Origin: Candidatus Peregrinibacteria bacterium
GTDB lineage: Bacteria; Patescibacteriota; Gracilibacteria; UBA1369; UBA12463
NCBI GenBank assembly: GCA_016215735.1
Contig: JACRIA010000042.1
Span: 1-14,753, forward strand
DNA length: 14,753 nt
Reading direction: 5' to 3'
In this document: positions 1 to 7,320 of the stretch, in pieces
Layout of the letters: every line of letters begins with the position of its first letter
Numbering within the stretch: position 1 is the stretch's first letter
Translations under genes and position numbers: made by a program
The notes under the pieces: model-generated
What the model was told of the DNA's origin: nothing
Databases searched by the model: none
Seen by the model: the letters and a program-made list of their open reading frames with translations, nothing else

Positions 1-720
1 GTTCATTCTTTGATAAAATCGCAAAAATGTTATTATGAAGCCGTAAAACACGTTTTGCATTTGGCGAAAAAATACGATTCAAGAGTCCATATCGCGCACG
101 TTTCGAGCAAACTTGAAATTGATGAAATAAAAAAGTTTAAAAATGAAAAAATAACATGCGAGGTAACGCCGCACCATTTGTTTTTGAATGAAAGCGCTTA
201 TGATAAATGGGGAAATTTTGTGAAAATTGATCCGCCTTTAAGAAATCGTGAAGATCAGGATGCGCTTTGGCAGGCGATTGACGAGGGTGCTATTGATATT
301 ATCGCGAGTGATCACGCGCCGCATCTGAAAGAGGAAAAATCGATGTCTTATAAACAGGCGCCGGTTGGAGTTCCGGGCGTTGAAACAATGCTGCCTTTAA
401 TGCTTGAGGCTGTTAACGACAACAGAATTGATATTGTAAAAGTCGCGCGGCTGATGTCGGAAAATCCGGCGCGAATTTTCGGAATTAAAAATAAAGGAAA
501 AATCGCCGAAGGTTTTGATGCGGATTTGGTTATTGTTGATATGGATGAGCGCAGAAAAGTGCGGAACGATAAGCTGTTTACAAAATGCGGCTGGTCAGCG
601 TTCAACGGCTGGGAGCTGAGCGGTTGGCCGAAAATTACGATTGTTAATGGCAAGAAAGTTTTTGAAAATGGGAAAATTATTGCTGGCGATTTTAGAGGGC
701 ACGAGGTAGAATTTGACTAG
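1..720 (+). CDS. pyrC: Dihydroorotase, 3' part (5' end outside window)
   Basis: Zinc amidohydrolase that closes N-carbamoyl-L-aspartate to dihydroorotate, the third step of de novo UMP synthesis. The frame is open from the first base, so the gene begins upstream; 239 codons remain of a family usually 400-430 residues long. Visible motifs, numbered by codon in the window, are HIAHVSS (codons 30-36, a metal-binding His), EVTPHH (54-59, second metal His), KIDPPLR (75-81, substrate loop) and ASDHAPH (102-108, catalytic Asp followed by the substrate-contacting HAPH). GVPGVET and NPARIFGI follow, as in other class I-type dihydroorotases. The N-terminal DxHxH metal site and the carboxylated lysine are not in the window. 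pyrD, pyrE and pyrF follow on the same strand, which supports the assignment. The last codons overlap the -35 element of the downstream regulator gene. Confidence 0.95.
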   Translation, partial: VHSLIKSQKCYYEAVKHVLHLAKKYDSRVHIAHVSSKLEIDEIKKFKNEKITCEVTPHHLFLNESAYDKWGNFVKIDPPLRNREDQDALWQAIDEGAIDIIASDHAPHLKEEKSMSYKQAPVGVPGVETMLPLMLEAVNDNRIDIVKVARLMSENPARIFGIKNKGKIAEGFDADLVIVDMDERRKVRNDKLFTKCGWSAFNGWELSGWPKITIVNGKKVFENGKIIAGDFRGHEVEFD

Positions 721-741
721 TTTATGCAAATAGCATAAGAT
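713..741 (+). promoter_or_regulatory. Promoter of the MNT regulator gene
   Basis: TTGACT at 713-718 and TAAGAT at 736-741 are 17 bp apart, a good housekeeping-sigma promoter. The -35 lies inside the last codons of pyrC and the predicted start is near 748, about 23 bases before the ATG at 771. The two palindromes at 722-759 cover the 3' half of the spacer, the -10 and the start site, so a protein bound there should block this promoter. Confidence 0.6.
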
Positions 742-759
742 TTTATGCAGAAAGCATAA
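722..759. promoter_or_regulatory. Tandem palindromic operators
   Basis: Two near-identical perfect inverted repeats. Site 1 (722-738) is TTATGC, five bases, GCATAA; site 2 (743-759) has the same arms around a different five-base spacer. Centres are 21 bp apart, two turns of the helix, so two dimers would bind the same face. They overlap the promoter of the adjacent winged-helix/nucleotidyltransferase gene. The natural reading is an autoregulatory operator for that protein; this is inferred from position and symmetry. Confidence 0.7.
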
Positions 760-770
760 ACTTAAGCAAA

Positions 771-1319
771 ATGTTTACTGATATTCAAGCGCAAATATTA
801 GCTTTACTCGTAAATAACACCGACAAAGAATATTCTTTTAGCGAAATCGGAGCGGTTTTAGGTAAAAAACCCGGAATATTTCAGCGCGGCATTAATTCAC
901 TTGAAAAGCAGAATATAATTACAAGTCTAAAAAAAGGCAGCTTGAGATTGTTCAAAATCAATAAAAATTGCCCAATTTTAAATGAAATTAAAGGTATTAT
1001 TCAAAAAACATATGGTGGGGAGACTTTTCTCCGAAAAATGGTCAGCGATATGAAAGATATTGATATTGCCTTTATTTACGGCAGTTATGCTAAAAATGCC
1101 ATGCGGCCGGATTCTGATATTGATCTTTTGGTGGTTGCCAAGCCAGAGGCGGAAAATTTTTTACTTGATAAAATCGCCAAACTTGAACAAAAACTGCAAA
1201 GAGAAATCAACTATAAGCTATATTCAAAAAAAGAATTTAAAGATAAAATAAAGGCCAAAGATCCGTTTTTGAGCGAAATTCTTTCGGATAAATATATATT
1301 GCTTAAAGGTGAAATATAA
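771..1319 (+). CDS. Winged-helix/minimal nucleotidyltransferase (MNT) protein
   Basis: 182 residues in two parts. Residues 1-65 look like a winged helix-turn-helix DNA-binding domain (IQAQILALLV, then SFSEIGAVLG and QRGINSLEKQNII as the recognition region, and a basic wing). Residues 95-180 are a minimal nucleotidyltransferase domain with the signature GS (104-105), Asp116 and Asp118 in DSDIDLLVV, and the later REINYKLYS stretch typical of this group. Such MNT proteins usually pair with a HEPN RNase toxin and act as antitoxins, in described systems by adenylylating the toxin; the fused DNA-binding domain suggests autoregulation. Two palindromic operators lie immediately upstream. The next ORF begins 2 bases after the stop and resembles a shortened HEPN. 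The catalytic residues look intact. No Shine-Dalgarno precedes the ATG. The gene sits between pyrC and pyrD with no metabolic link, so it is probably an insertion. Confidence 0.85.
   Translation: MFTDIQAQILALLVNNTDKEYSFSEIGAVLGKKPGIFQRGINSLEKQNIITSLKKGSLRLFKINKNCPILNEIKGIIQKTYGGETFLRKMVSDMKDIDIAFIYGSYAKNAMRPDSDIDLLVVAKPEAENFLLDKIAKLEQKLQREINYKLYSKKEFKDKIKAKDPFLSEILSDKYILLKGEI
1306..1312 (+). promoter_or_regulatory. Shine-Dalgarno for the HEPN-like ORF
   Basis: AAGGTGA ends 8 bases before the ATG at 1321. It is one of the very few recognisable ribosome-binding sites in the window, and supports 1321 as a real start even though the ORF is short and apparently deleted. Confidence 0.5.
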
Positions 1320-1320
1320 T

Positions 1321-1485
1321 ATGCTGAATTTTGGAGATTATTTGAGGGGCGGTTTAATAAAAAAACAGAATCCAAATAATCTAACAGAAGCGAAAATTGC
1401 GACAAAAACAGCGCAAGTTTTATTAGAAGAAATTAAGAAAAAAATTCAATCATTAAATCCGCAACAAGCATTATGGCAGATCTAA
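1321..1485 (+). CDS. 54-residue HEPN-like remnant (probable internal deletion)
   Basis: Short ORF starting 2 bases after the MNT stop, in the slot where a HEPN partner normally lies. Its first residues (MLNFGDYLRGGLIKKQ) resemble the usual opening of HEPN partners of MNT proteins. Its second half (EAKIATKTAQVLLEEIKKKI) resembles the last helix of such domains. The roughly 80 residues normally in between are absent, including the RNase motif Rx4-6H. The simplest reading is an in-frame deletion leaving the two ends joined, so no RNase activity is expected. It overlaps the start of pyrD by 13 bases, and translation may couple the two genes. It could instead be an unrelated small protein; the family match is from memory of the pattern, not a search. 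Confidence 0.5.
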   Translation: MLNFGDYLRGGLIKKQNPNNLTEAKIATKTAQVLLEEIKKKIQSLNPQQALWQI

Positions 1486-2429
1486 AAGTAAAATTTCTAG
1501 GAATTGAATTCGCAAACCCGACTATTTTAGCTTCGGGAATTTATCCGACCACTGCCGGAGCGCTTTTGAAAGCTGTTGAAAACGGCGCTGGCGGAGTTAC
1601 GACAAAATCGATTTGGCTGGAAGCGCACAAAGGTCATCCTGCGCCGACTTTACTCACAACTGAACATTTTACAATCAACGCAGTCGGGCTTTCAGACGAG
1701 GGAGTTAGTAAAAGTGGTCCGGAAATTTTGGCGTATAAAAATAAAATCGCAGAGAAAGGGCACTGCGCGCCCGTGATAGCGAGCATTGTTGCAGGAACAA
1801 AAACTGATTTTGGGTTTTTGGCAGAGAAAATTACACAATTTGCGCCGGATATAATTGAAATAAATATTTCATGTCCGAATGTTGAAGAAGAATTTGGGAA
1901 GCCATTCGCGTGCGACGTAAAATCCGCTGTTGAAGTTACGAAAATTGTAAACAAGTTTGCTGCTAACGCAGTAAAATCGCGCACGAAATTGCCGGTGATT
2001 GTGAAGCTTTCGCCGAATGTGCTTGATATTTCTGAAATCGCGAAAGCTGTCGCGGATGCTGGCGCTAGTGGATTTTGCGCTGTGAATACTTTTGGGCCGG
2101 GCATGGTTATAGATTTGGAAAAAAGAAAGCCATTTTTATCAAATAAAGTAGGCGGAGTTTCAGGTCCAGGTATAAAACCTTTAGCTGTTCGATGCGTTTA
2201 TGATATTTATAAAGCCACAAAATTGCCGATAATCGGAATGGGCGGAATTACGACAGGCACGGACGCGATTGAATTTATAATGGCTGGCGCGAATTTAGTT
2301 GGAATTGGAGCGGGGGTTTATATGCGCGGGCCGCAGGCGTTTAAATTGGTTTGCAATGAAATGAGCGAATGGATGGATTCGCACGGAGTTAAAGATTTGC
2401 AAGAATTGGTTGGCGCGGCGCATAAATAA
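1473..2429 (+). CDS. pyrD: Dihydroorotate dehydrogenase, class 1
   Basis: FMN enzyme oxidising dihydroorotate to orotate, the fourth step of UMP synthesis. 318 residues, a full-length TIM barrel. Seen in order: TTKS with Lys45 (FMN/orotate contact), INAVGL (69-73 region), NISCPNV (131-137) with Cys134 as the catalytic base, KLSPN with Lys178, NTFGPG (205-210), and the FMN-phosphate loops GVSGPGI (228-234) and GMGGI (255-259). A Cys rather than a Ser base, and no N-terminal membrane helix, place it in soluble class 1. The sequence resembles the NAD-linked 1B type, but the partner subunit PyrK is not in the window, so the electron acceptor is undecided. The ATG at 1473 lies inside the end of the preceding small ORF and has no Shine-Dalgarno, so translational coupling is possible. 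The stop is 18 bases from the end of the opposing gene. Confidence 0.95.
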   Translation: MADLKVKFLGIEFANPTILASGIYPTTAGALLKAVENGAGGVTTKSIWLEAHKGHPAPTLLTTEHFTINAVGLSDEGVSKSGPEILAYKNKIAEKGHCAPVIASIVAGTKTDFGFLAEKITQFAPDIIEINISCPNVEEEFGKPFACDVKSAVEVTKIVNKFAANAVKSRTKLPVIVKLSPNVLDISEIAKAVADAGASGFCAVNTFGPGMVIDLEKRKPFLSNKVGGVSGPGIKPLAVRCVYDIYKATKLPIIGMGGITTGTDAIEFIMAGANLVGIGAGVYMRGPQAFKLVCNEMSEWMDSHGVKDLQELVGAAHK

Positions 2430-2447
2430 TTGTAGAATTGAAGATTT

Positions 2448-3428
2448 TTATATTGTTCTGTTTATTCTGGCGTGAAACAAAAAGTTGTCCCACCAGTGCG
2501 GTTTTTTTTCGAGCTCTGACACCGGCTGAAACCCAAGCTTTTCCAGAAGAGAATTGAGATGGGTTTCTGGCATTTTATCAAGAACCCGATTTGTTGGAAG
2601 CCCAATGCGAAAAATTTTCAATAAATCACTTGTTGGAATCTCTTTATACCTTAAATTGTTGTTTTGGTCTTTAAAATACAGCGTCATTTCGTTAAAAAAT
2701 TCACACTTGAACCAAGCGCCATTGACTGGCAAGCTTAAGACCGTTTCAGCAAAATCCTTATCACGAGGATCGTTTACTAATTCTTTAAGTTTGTTTTCCA
2801 TTATCGCTGGTTTGGAAGGAGCTTTTTCTATAAGATTTTTTATTTCAGAAATCTGTTCAGGCGTTATTGTTATTTTTTGCACTTTTTCCGCGGTTTTCTC
2901 CATAATAGACGTTATGGTTTCAGGCAGCTTTTCTTGAGCTTCCTTTTTTTCTTCTTCTTCAGGTATTTCTATTTTGAGATCCTTGATCGCATTATTTATA
3001 AAATTTATCACATCCGATGTGATTAAACCAAAAGGCTTTGTTTTTAGGTCGCCGCCCAGCTTTCTTACTTCGTCGTGCAGTATCAGAGGATTTTTTCGAA
3101 GATCTATATTTTTGAATTCTGATATTTTTTCAGGATCAATCTCTACTTTTTTCAGATCGCCGTTTTTATCTTTATAATACAAAACAGCTATTGGGCCGTA
3201 TGGACATTCTCCACTTTCAATTTCCGCTGCGTATGGCTTGTTATCGAGAAATGTTTTAAGAGGCCGTAGTGCTTCAGGCATAGACCCTTCATGATTATAA
3301 ACCGCCTTGATAAGGTTTCCTTTCAGTACGGTTTTTTCGTTTAATCTTATATATTCATTCAAATTTTTGGCTTCAATAATTTTTGGTGTTTCGAGCGCCT
3401 GTTTAGGAGAATTTTTATTATTACCCAT
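2448..3428 (-). CDS. Unknown protein with an internally duplicated domain
   Basis: 326 residues, no recognised family, no signal peptide or membrane segment; highly charged. It appears to contain the same domain twice: residues 83-117 (LYYKDKNGDLKKVEI...) align with 250-284 (LYFKDQNNNLRYKEI...) at matching spacing, each preceded by a hydrophobic strand and followed by a helix. A Glu/Lys-rich linker at about 155-205 joins them and may be a coiled coil. The start is firm: a near-consensus promoter ends 8 bases before the ATG, so the mRNA is probably leaderless. The gene runs against the flanking pyr genes, converging with pyrD and diverging from pyrE, so it interrupts the pathway cluster. It may be cytoplasmic; no function can be assigned. 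Confidence 0.75.
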   Translation of the reverse strand: MGNNKNSPKQALETPKIIEAKNLNEYIRLNEKTVLKGNLIKAVYNHEGSMPEALRPLKTFLDNKPYAAEIESGECPYGPIAVLYYKDKNGDLKKVEIDPEKISEFKNIDLRKNPLILHDEVRKLGGDLKTKPFGLITSDVINFINNAIKDLKIEIPEEEEKKEAQEKLPETITSIMEKTAEKVQKITITPEQISEIKNLIEKAPSKPAIMENKLKELVNDPRDKDFAETVLSLPVNGAWFKCEFFNEMTLYFKDQNNNLRYKEIPTSDLLKIFRIGLPTNRVLDKMPETHLNSLLEKLGFQPVSELEKKPHWWDNFLFHARINRTI

Positions 3429-3436
3429 TTGTAATA

Positions 3437-3465
3437 ATTATACACTATTATTCTAAATCCGTCAA
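3437..3465 (-). promoter_or_regulatory. Promoter of the duplicated-domain gene
   Basis: On the - strand TTGACG (3465-3460) and TATAAT (3442-3437) are 17 bp apart, close to the housekeeping consensus. The predicted start is about 3430 and the ATG is at 3428, giving a leader of about two bases or none. Confidence 0.8.
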
Positions 3466-3467
3466 CT

Positions 3468-3510
3468 TTGACTTCACTTTTTATTTTATACATAATATCT
3501 TTGCTTTAAT
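3468..3510 (+). promoter_or_regulatory. pyrE promoter region, divergent
   Basis: TTGACT (3468-3473) and CATAAT (3491-3496) are 17 bp apart. An extended -10, TGC followed by TTTAAT (3502-3510), lies just downstream; if used it puts the start about 3 bases before the pyrE ATG. The -35 here is only two bases from the -35 of the opposing gene, so the two promoters share one polymerase-binding zone and probably compete. Confidence 0.6.
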
Positions 3511-3519
3511 CGTAGAAAA

Positions 3520-4161
3520 ATGTCTTCCAGAAAAATCGCAAAAATTTTGCTCGAAAATAAAGCCGTGAAATTGTCTTTTAATCCGCCTTTTACTTATGTT
3601 TCAGGCATATCAAGCCCGATTTACACTGATAATCGCGTGTTGGTTTCATTTGTTAAAGCGCGAGATGCGATTGTAAAAGTGCTTGTGAAAACAATTAAAA
3701 AAAATGGATTGGCGCCGGATTATATAGCAGGAACAGCGACAGCGGGAATTCCCTGGGCGAGTTTTGTTGCTTATAAACTGGGTTTGCCAATGATTTATGT
3801 AAGGCCGGAGCCAAAAACGCATGGCGTAGGAAAACAGATTGAAGGTTTTCTTGAAGAAAAGAAACGAGTGCTTGTTCTTGAAGATTTGGTGACAACAGGC
3901 GGAAGCAGTTTGAAGACTGTGAATGTTATAAAAAATGAAGGAAAATGCGAATGCGATACGGTTCTATGCATATTTACATATGGCTTGGAAAAGGCGAAAA
4001 CAGCATTCTTGACGGCGGGAATTAAACTGATTGCGCTGACAAATCTTGACGATTTACTGAAAGTCGCAAAATCATCAGGCTACATTTCACCCGATGATTT
4101 GAAGAAAATTTTGGAATATAAAAAAGACCCTGAAAATTGGGCAAGTAAAATGGGATTATAG
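3520..4161 (+). CDS. pyrE: Orotate phosphoribosyltransferase
   Basis: Type I phosphoribosyltransferase joining orotate and PRPP to give OMP, the fifth step of the pathway. 213 residues, normal for the family. The substrate region FTYVSGISSPIYTDNR (24-39), the catalytic flexible loop KTHGVGK (99-105), and the PRPP-binding motif VLVLEDLVTTGGSS (117-130) with its acidic pair Glu121-Asp122 are all intact. The start at 3520 gives the expected N-terminus and falls 9 bases after an extended -10, with no Shine-Dalgarno. pyrF follows after 56 bases, probably in the same transcript. It works on the product of PyrD, and its own product feeds PyrF. Confidence 0.95.
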   Translation: MSSRKIAKILLENKAVKLSFNPPFTYVSGISSPIYTDNRVLVSFVKARDAIVKVLVKTIKKNGLAPDYIAGTATAGIPWASFVAYKLGLPMIYVRPEPKTHGVGKQIEGFLEEKKRVLVLEDLVTTGGSSLKTVNVIKNEGKCECDTVLCIFTYGLEKAKTAFLTAGIKLIALTNLDDLLKVAKSSGYISPDDLKKILEYKKDPENWASKMGL

Positions 4162-4217
4162 CTCAAAACTCAAAGCTCAAAAGTCAAAACTACAATTTAA
4201 AACTCAAAACTTAAAAT
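4162..4217 (+). repeat. Low-complexity CTCAAAACT-type repeat
   Basis: The whole pyrE-pyrF gap consists of degenerate copies of CTCAAAACT or TCAAAACT, with almost no G on the + strand. There is no Shine-Dalgarno and no good hairpin. It would give an unstructured A-rich RNA just before the pyrF ATG, which could help SD-independent initiation; that role is inferred. Confidence 0.6.
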
Positions 4218-5210
4218 ATGAAGCATTTCTCGGATAGATTAATTGAGGCGATTAAGGCAAAAAAAAGCGTTGTGTGCGTGGGACTTGATCCGCGCTTGGA
4301 TAAGATTCCGGAATTTATTCGCAAAAAGTATTTTAAGAAACTGCCGCTAAAACGCGGCGTGCATCCGAAATTTCCGCTTCTTGCTGCGAGCGAAGCGATT
4401 TTGGAATTTAACAAAGGAATAATTGACGCGGTTGCAGATATTGCGGTAGCAGTGAAGCCGCAGATTGCTTTTTATGAAATGTTCGGCGCAGAAGGTGTGA
4501 ATTGTTTTATTGAAACGATAAAATATGCAAAATCAAAAGGACTTTTAACAATCGCTGACGCGAAAAGAGGGGATATTGGTACGACCGCAGAGGCTTACGC
4601 AAAGGCATTTTTAGGCAAAGTTGATGTCGGCGCAGAATTTGGCGGCGCTGAAACCGAAATTTTTGGCGCGGATTCAATTACAGTTGTGCCTTACTTTGGT
4701 TTTGATGGAATTAAGCCGTTTATTGAAGAATGCAAAAAAAATGGCAAAGGAATGTTTATTTTGGTAAAAACTTCAAATAAAACAGCAGGCGATTTGCAGG
4801 ATTTAATAGTTGAAAAAGAAAATGCGACTGCGGAAAAAAGCGGTAATGCTGGCCAGCCGGTTTACAAAATAATGGCGCAATATGTGGAATCTTGGGGCGC
4901 AAATGATATTGGTGAAAATGGCTACAGCTGCGTTGGAGCGGTTGTTGGTGCGACTTATCCGCAGCAGGTAGTTGAATTACGAAAAATAATGCCGCATACG
5001 ATATTTCTTGTGCCGGGCTACGGAGCGCAGGGCGGGACAGCGAAAGATGTTGAGGGATGTTTTAATAAAGATGGCCTCGGCGCGATTGTAAATTCTTCAA
5101 GAGAAATAATTTTTGCATACGAAAAATCTGAAAAAGGAGAAACGGCTTATGCGGAAATCAGCCGAGCTGCTGCGGAGAAAATGAGAATGGATATTGCGGC
5201 TGTTCTATAA
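4218..5210 (+). CDS. pyrF: Orotidine-5'-phosphate decarboxylase, long (type 2) form
   Basis: Decarboxylates OMP to UMP, the last step of the pathway. 330 residues, longer than the 230-residue short form. The barrel opens with VVCVGLDPRLDKIP (18-31), followed by a basic insertion (about 36-56). AVKPQIAFYE holds Lys80. The catalytic Asp-Lys-Asp set is DAKRGDIGTTA (114-124) with Lys116 and Asp119. TVVPYFGFDG binds substrate, and VPGYGAQGG (about 273-281) is the phosphate-binding end. Another insertion at about 205-220 is rich in Ala, Glu and Asn. No Shine-Dalgarno precedes the ATG. The 3' end overlaps the -35 of the next gene's promoter. Confidence 0.95.
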   Translation: MKHFSDRLIEAIKAKKSVVCVGLDPRLDKIPEFIRKKYFKKLPLKRGVHPKFPLLAASEAILEFNKGIIDAVADIAVAVKPQIAFYEMFGAEGVNCFIETIKYAKSKGLLTIADAKRGDIGTTAEAYAKAFLGKVDVGAEFGGAETEIFGADSITVVPYFGFDGIKPFIEECKKNGKGMFILVKTSNKTAGDLQDLIVEKENATAEKSGNAGQPVYKIMAQYVESWGANDIGENGYSCVGAVVGATYPQQVVELRKIMPHTIFLVPGYGAQGGTAKDVEGCFNKDGLGAIVNSSREIIFAYEKSEKGETAYAEISRAAAEKMRMDIAAVL

Positions 5211-5222
5211 AAGGGATATAAT
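5194..5222 (+). promoter_or_regulatory. Promoter of the 691-residue unknown gene
   Basis: TTGCGG (5194-5199), 17 bp, then a perfect TATAAT (5217-5222). The -35 sits within the final codons of pyrF. The predicted start is near 5229, giving a 16-base leader to the ATG at 5245, and separates this gene from the pyr unit. Confidence 0.55.
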
Positions 5223-5244
5223 TACGGCCTTAATTTGGCCTATT

Positions 5245-7320
5245 ATGTTTTCGCCTGAAAATTACAGCCGTGATCTTGATGATCTAAAAATAAAGTTAGC
5301 GATAAACGTTGAATGGTATTTTGAGAAGGAACGACTGATACGTGAAAAGTATCTCACAAATCCGCCCGAACTCAGTGATTTATGGATAAAACAAAAGCTG
5401 TTCCGGTCCGCTTTGAAGCCTATCGCAGCTCACAGGCGCGGTGATAAAACAGACATTCTTGAGTCTAAAGGCGCGAATATGGAGGTTTATGATTTTGTTG
5501 AAGAAGATTTGGAGCGGCTTCTCTTGATGTGGGTTTCTCAATTTGCCAGGCTGGGTAAAAAACAGAAGAACGCGATAAAGAAATTCAGCCATTATCTTAG
5601 CCAGCGTTTTGTTGTCAAAATTGGCAATACCAGAGATTATCCAATAAAATTCGGCCTCCGACCTGAAGTTTTCCCGCGCGAATATATGGAAGATGCTTTT
5701 GGCACGCTCGGTTATCCTGTTGTGAATCGTGAAAAACGCGTGCGGAAAAATGCCTCGGAAGTTGCGAGGGCGAATCTTTATCTTGGTTATGAAGAAAAAA
5801 CAGAGATTACAGGCCCTGATATTATTAGCGTGATATACCGTTTTGTGCTAGACATAGCTAATCCGGATCATTTTGATATAGATTCTTACACAACATTTTT
5901 TATTAGAGAGGATGAAGATCAATTCCTTGAAGGTCTTGAAGATTTTTCCCCGGGCGGCATTGATGGCAAGGAATACATAACTTTAAACAAAGAAAAAAGG
6001 GAAAGCGCCGACATGGAAAAATTTGAAGATGACCTTAAGCCGTTTTTTGACAGTCTGGTAACGATCGGATTTCATGATACTATTCGCCGTCTTGTTGGTC
6101 ATGGTCGCCACACGGAACTTAATTACGAACAGGCCGCCAAGATAATTAAAGAACTTTGCGATAAATATAAAACTGAAACTTTTTTACTGCCTGAACAGAC
6201 TACTTTTGGGTATGATCCGCGCGTTTCTTCGGAAGAGTGGAAAAAAATCATAGCCAATAATAATGCGGCTGTCGAATATTTTTCCAAATATCTTCACAGC
6301 TTGCTTTCCGGAACACTGGAAGAGATCTTTTCAGATCAAAAAATACTTCATGGGTTTAGCTATGCGGTTGTTGAGCATTGGCATCAGGTTCCTGATTACG
6401 AAGTTGATCCGGCAACTTCTGTTTTGAGTACAGCTATGCTGAAACTTTTAATGAAAGCCGCTTATTATTATTTTTTGTGGCCGGAGCCGAATAAAAACAA
6501 AGATTTTAATAAACACGAAAAACTGCAGTATTTCTTTTTTAAAGAATTTAATCAAGAAGAGCAAGCGGTTTTGCGATCTGCGATGACAATCGCACTTTAT
6601 CATTATGAATTTTCAGTGCGCAGCGCTAAGTGTCCGCGCTTCAGACGTTTCGAGAGAACACAAATGAAAACACAGGATAAAATGAATTATGACAAGGGCA
6701 ATCAAGTTGTTGAGGGCTCGATTTCCATTAAAGAGCTTATCACGGCTCGGCGCGATTTATTGAAAAAATATCCGGAACTTGGCGAGAAGCTGGTCGTTTA
6801 TTTTTATCAGCTTTATAAGATGTACAGAGAAACCAGTTATGTTTTAGATATGAGGCCGGAAAATGTTTTGAAAAATGTTTTTCTACTGGGCGAATGGGCG
6901 CTATTAACCGAAAATATACAAGTAACAATTTTCAAAGACAAACAGGGGGAACTTTACTCAAAAGTCGTTAATATTGATCCGGAAGATAATTTTAGAATAG
7001 CGCCGGAAGACGAAAAAGACAGAGATCCAAACGAAGGCTTGGCAACTTATGGACTTAATTTAGCCGGGCCGGTTGCTGTGCGATCCTTAAAAAAAGCTTT
7101 GGCGCGGATGATTGACGAAGTTGCTTTGGCGCAGCGCGTGCACGGCTCAAAAACAGAATGGCCGGTTTGGAAAAAAGCTCTCCAGTGGATGATAGATTTG
7201 TTTGAACAAAGCGCAAAAGATGCCGCGGATGGAACGCAATTTACCACAAGAAGCATAAGAGCCGAGATCAAAAACAATATAAATAAAGCATTAAAAACTA
7301 TTGCTAGATATATTCACTAA
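5245..7320 (+). CDS. Large unknown protein, 691 residues
   Basis: I do not recognise this protein. It is mostly helical by composition, rich in charged and aromatic residues, with no signal peptide, no membrane helix and no known catalytic signature. Notable stretches are an acidic loop (IREDEDQFLEGLEDF, about residue 235), a His/Arg-rich IRRLVGHGRHTE (about 285), several Tyr/Phe-rich helices (YYYFLWPEP, YFFFKEF, about 410-430) and a helical basic C-terminus (KNNINKALKTIARYIH). The ATG at 5245 was chosen over a TTG at 5194 because the longer form would overlap pyrF and contain the promoter. Codon use resembles the neighbours, so no sign of recent transfer. It converges on rsmA, and the two coding ends overlap by 30 bases. 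Confidence 0.85.
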   Translation: MFSPENYSRDLDDLKIKLAINVEWYFEKERLIREKYLTNPPELSDLWIKQKLFRSALKPIAAHRRGDKTDILESKGANMEVYDFVEEDLERLLLMWVSQFARLGKKQKNAIKKFSHYLSQRFVVKIGNTRDYPIKFGLRPEVFPREYMEDAFGTLGYPVVNREKRVRKNASEVARANLYLGYEEKTEITGPDIISVIYRFVLDIANPDHFDIDSYTTFFIREDEDQFLEGLEDFSPGGIDGKEYITLNKEKRESADMEKFEDDLKPFFDSLVTIGFHDTIRRLVGHGRHTELNYEQAAKIIKELCDKYKTETFLLPEQTTFGYDPRVSSEEWKKIIANNNAAVEYFSKYLHSLLSGTLEEIFSDQKILHGFSYAVVEHWHQVPDYEVDPATSVLSTAMLKLLMKAAYYYFLWPEPNKNKDFNKHEKLQYFFFKEFNQEEQAVLRSAMTIALYHYEFSVRSAKCPRFRRFERTQMKTQDKMNYDKGNQVVEGSISIKELITARRDLLKKYPELGEKLVVYFYQLYKMYRETSYVLDMRPENVLKNVFLLGEWALLTENIQVTIFKDKQGELYSKVVNIDPEDNFRIAPEDEKDRDPNEGLATYGLNLAGPVAVRSLKKALARMIDEVALAQRVHGSKTEWPVWKKALQWMIDLFEQSAKDAADGTQFTTRSIRAEIKNNINKALKTIARYIH

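Noticed and set aside
1634..2104. 156-codon - strand ORF
   Set aside because: Antisense of pyrD without any recognisable feature.
4162..4217. Replication iterons or DnaA boxes
   Set aside because: Units are irregular, no TTATCCACA-like boxes are visible, and no replication gene is nearby.
5194..5244. TTG-initiated extension of the 691-residue protein
   Set aside because: It would overlap the end of pyrF, and it contains the -35 and -10 of a good promoter; ATG 5245 fits better.
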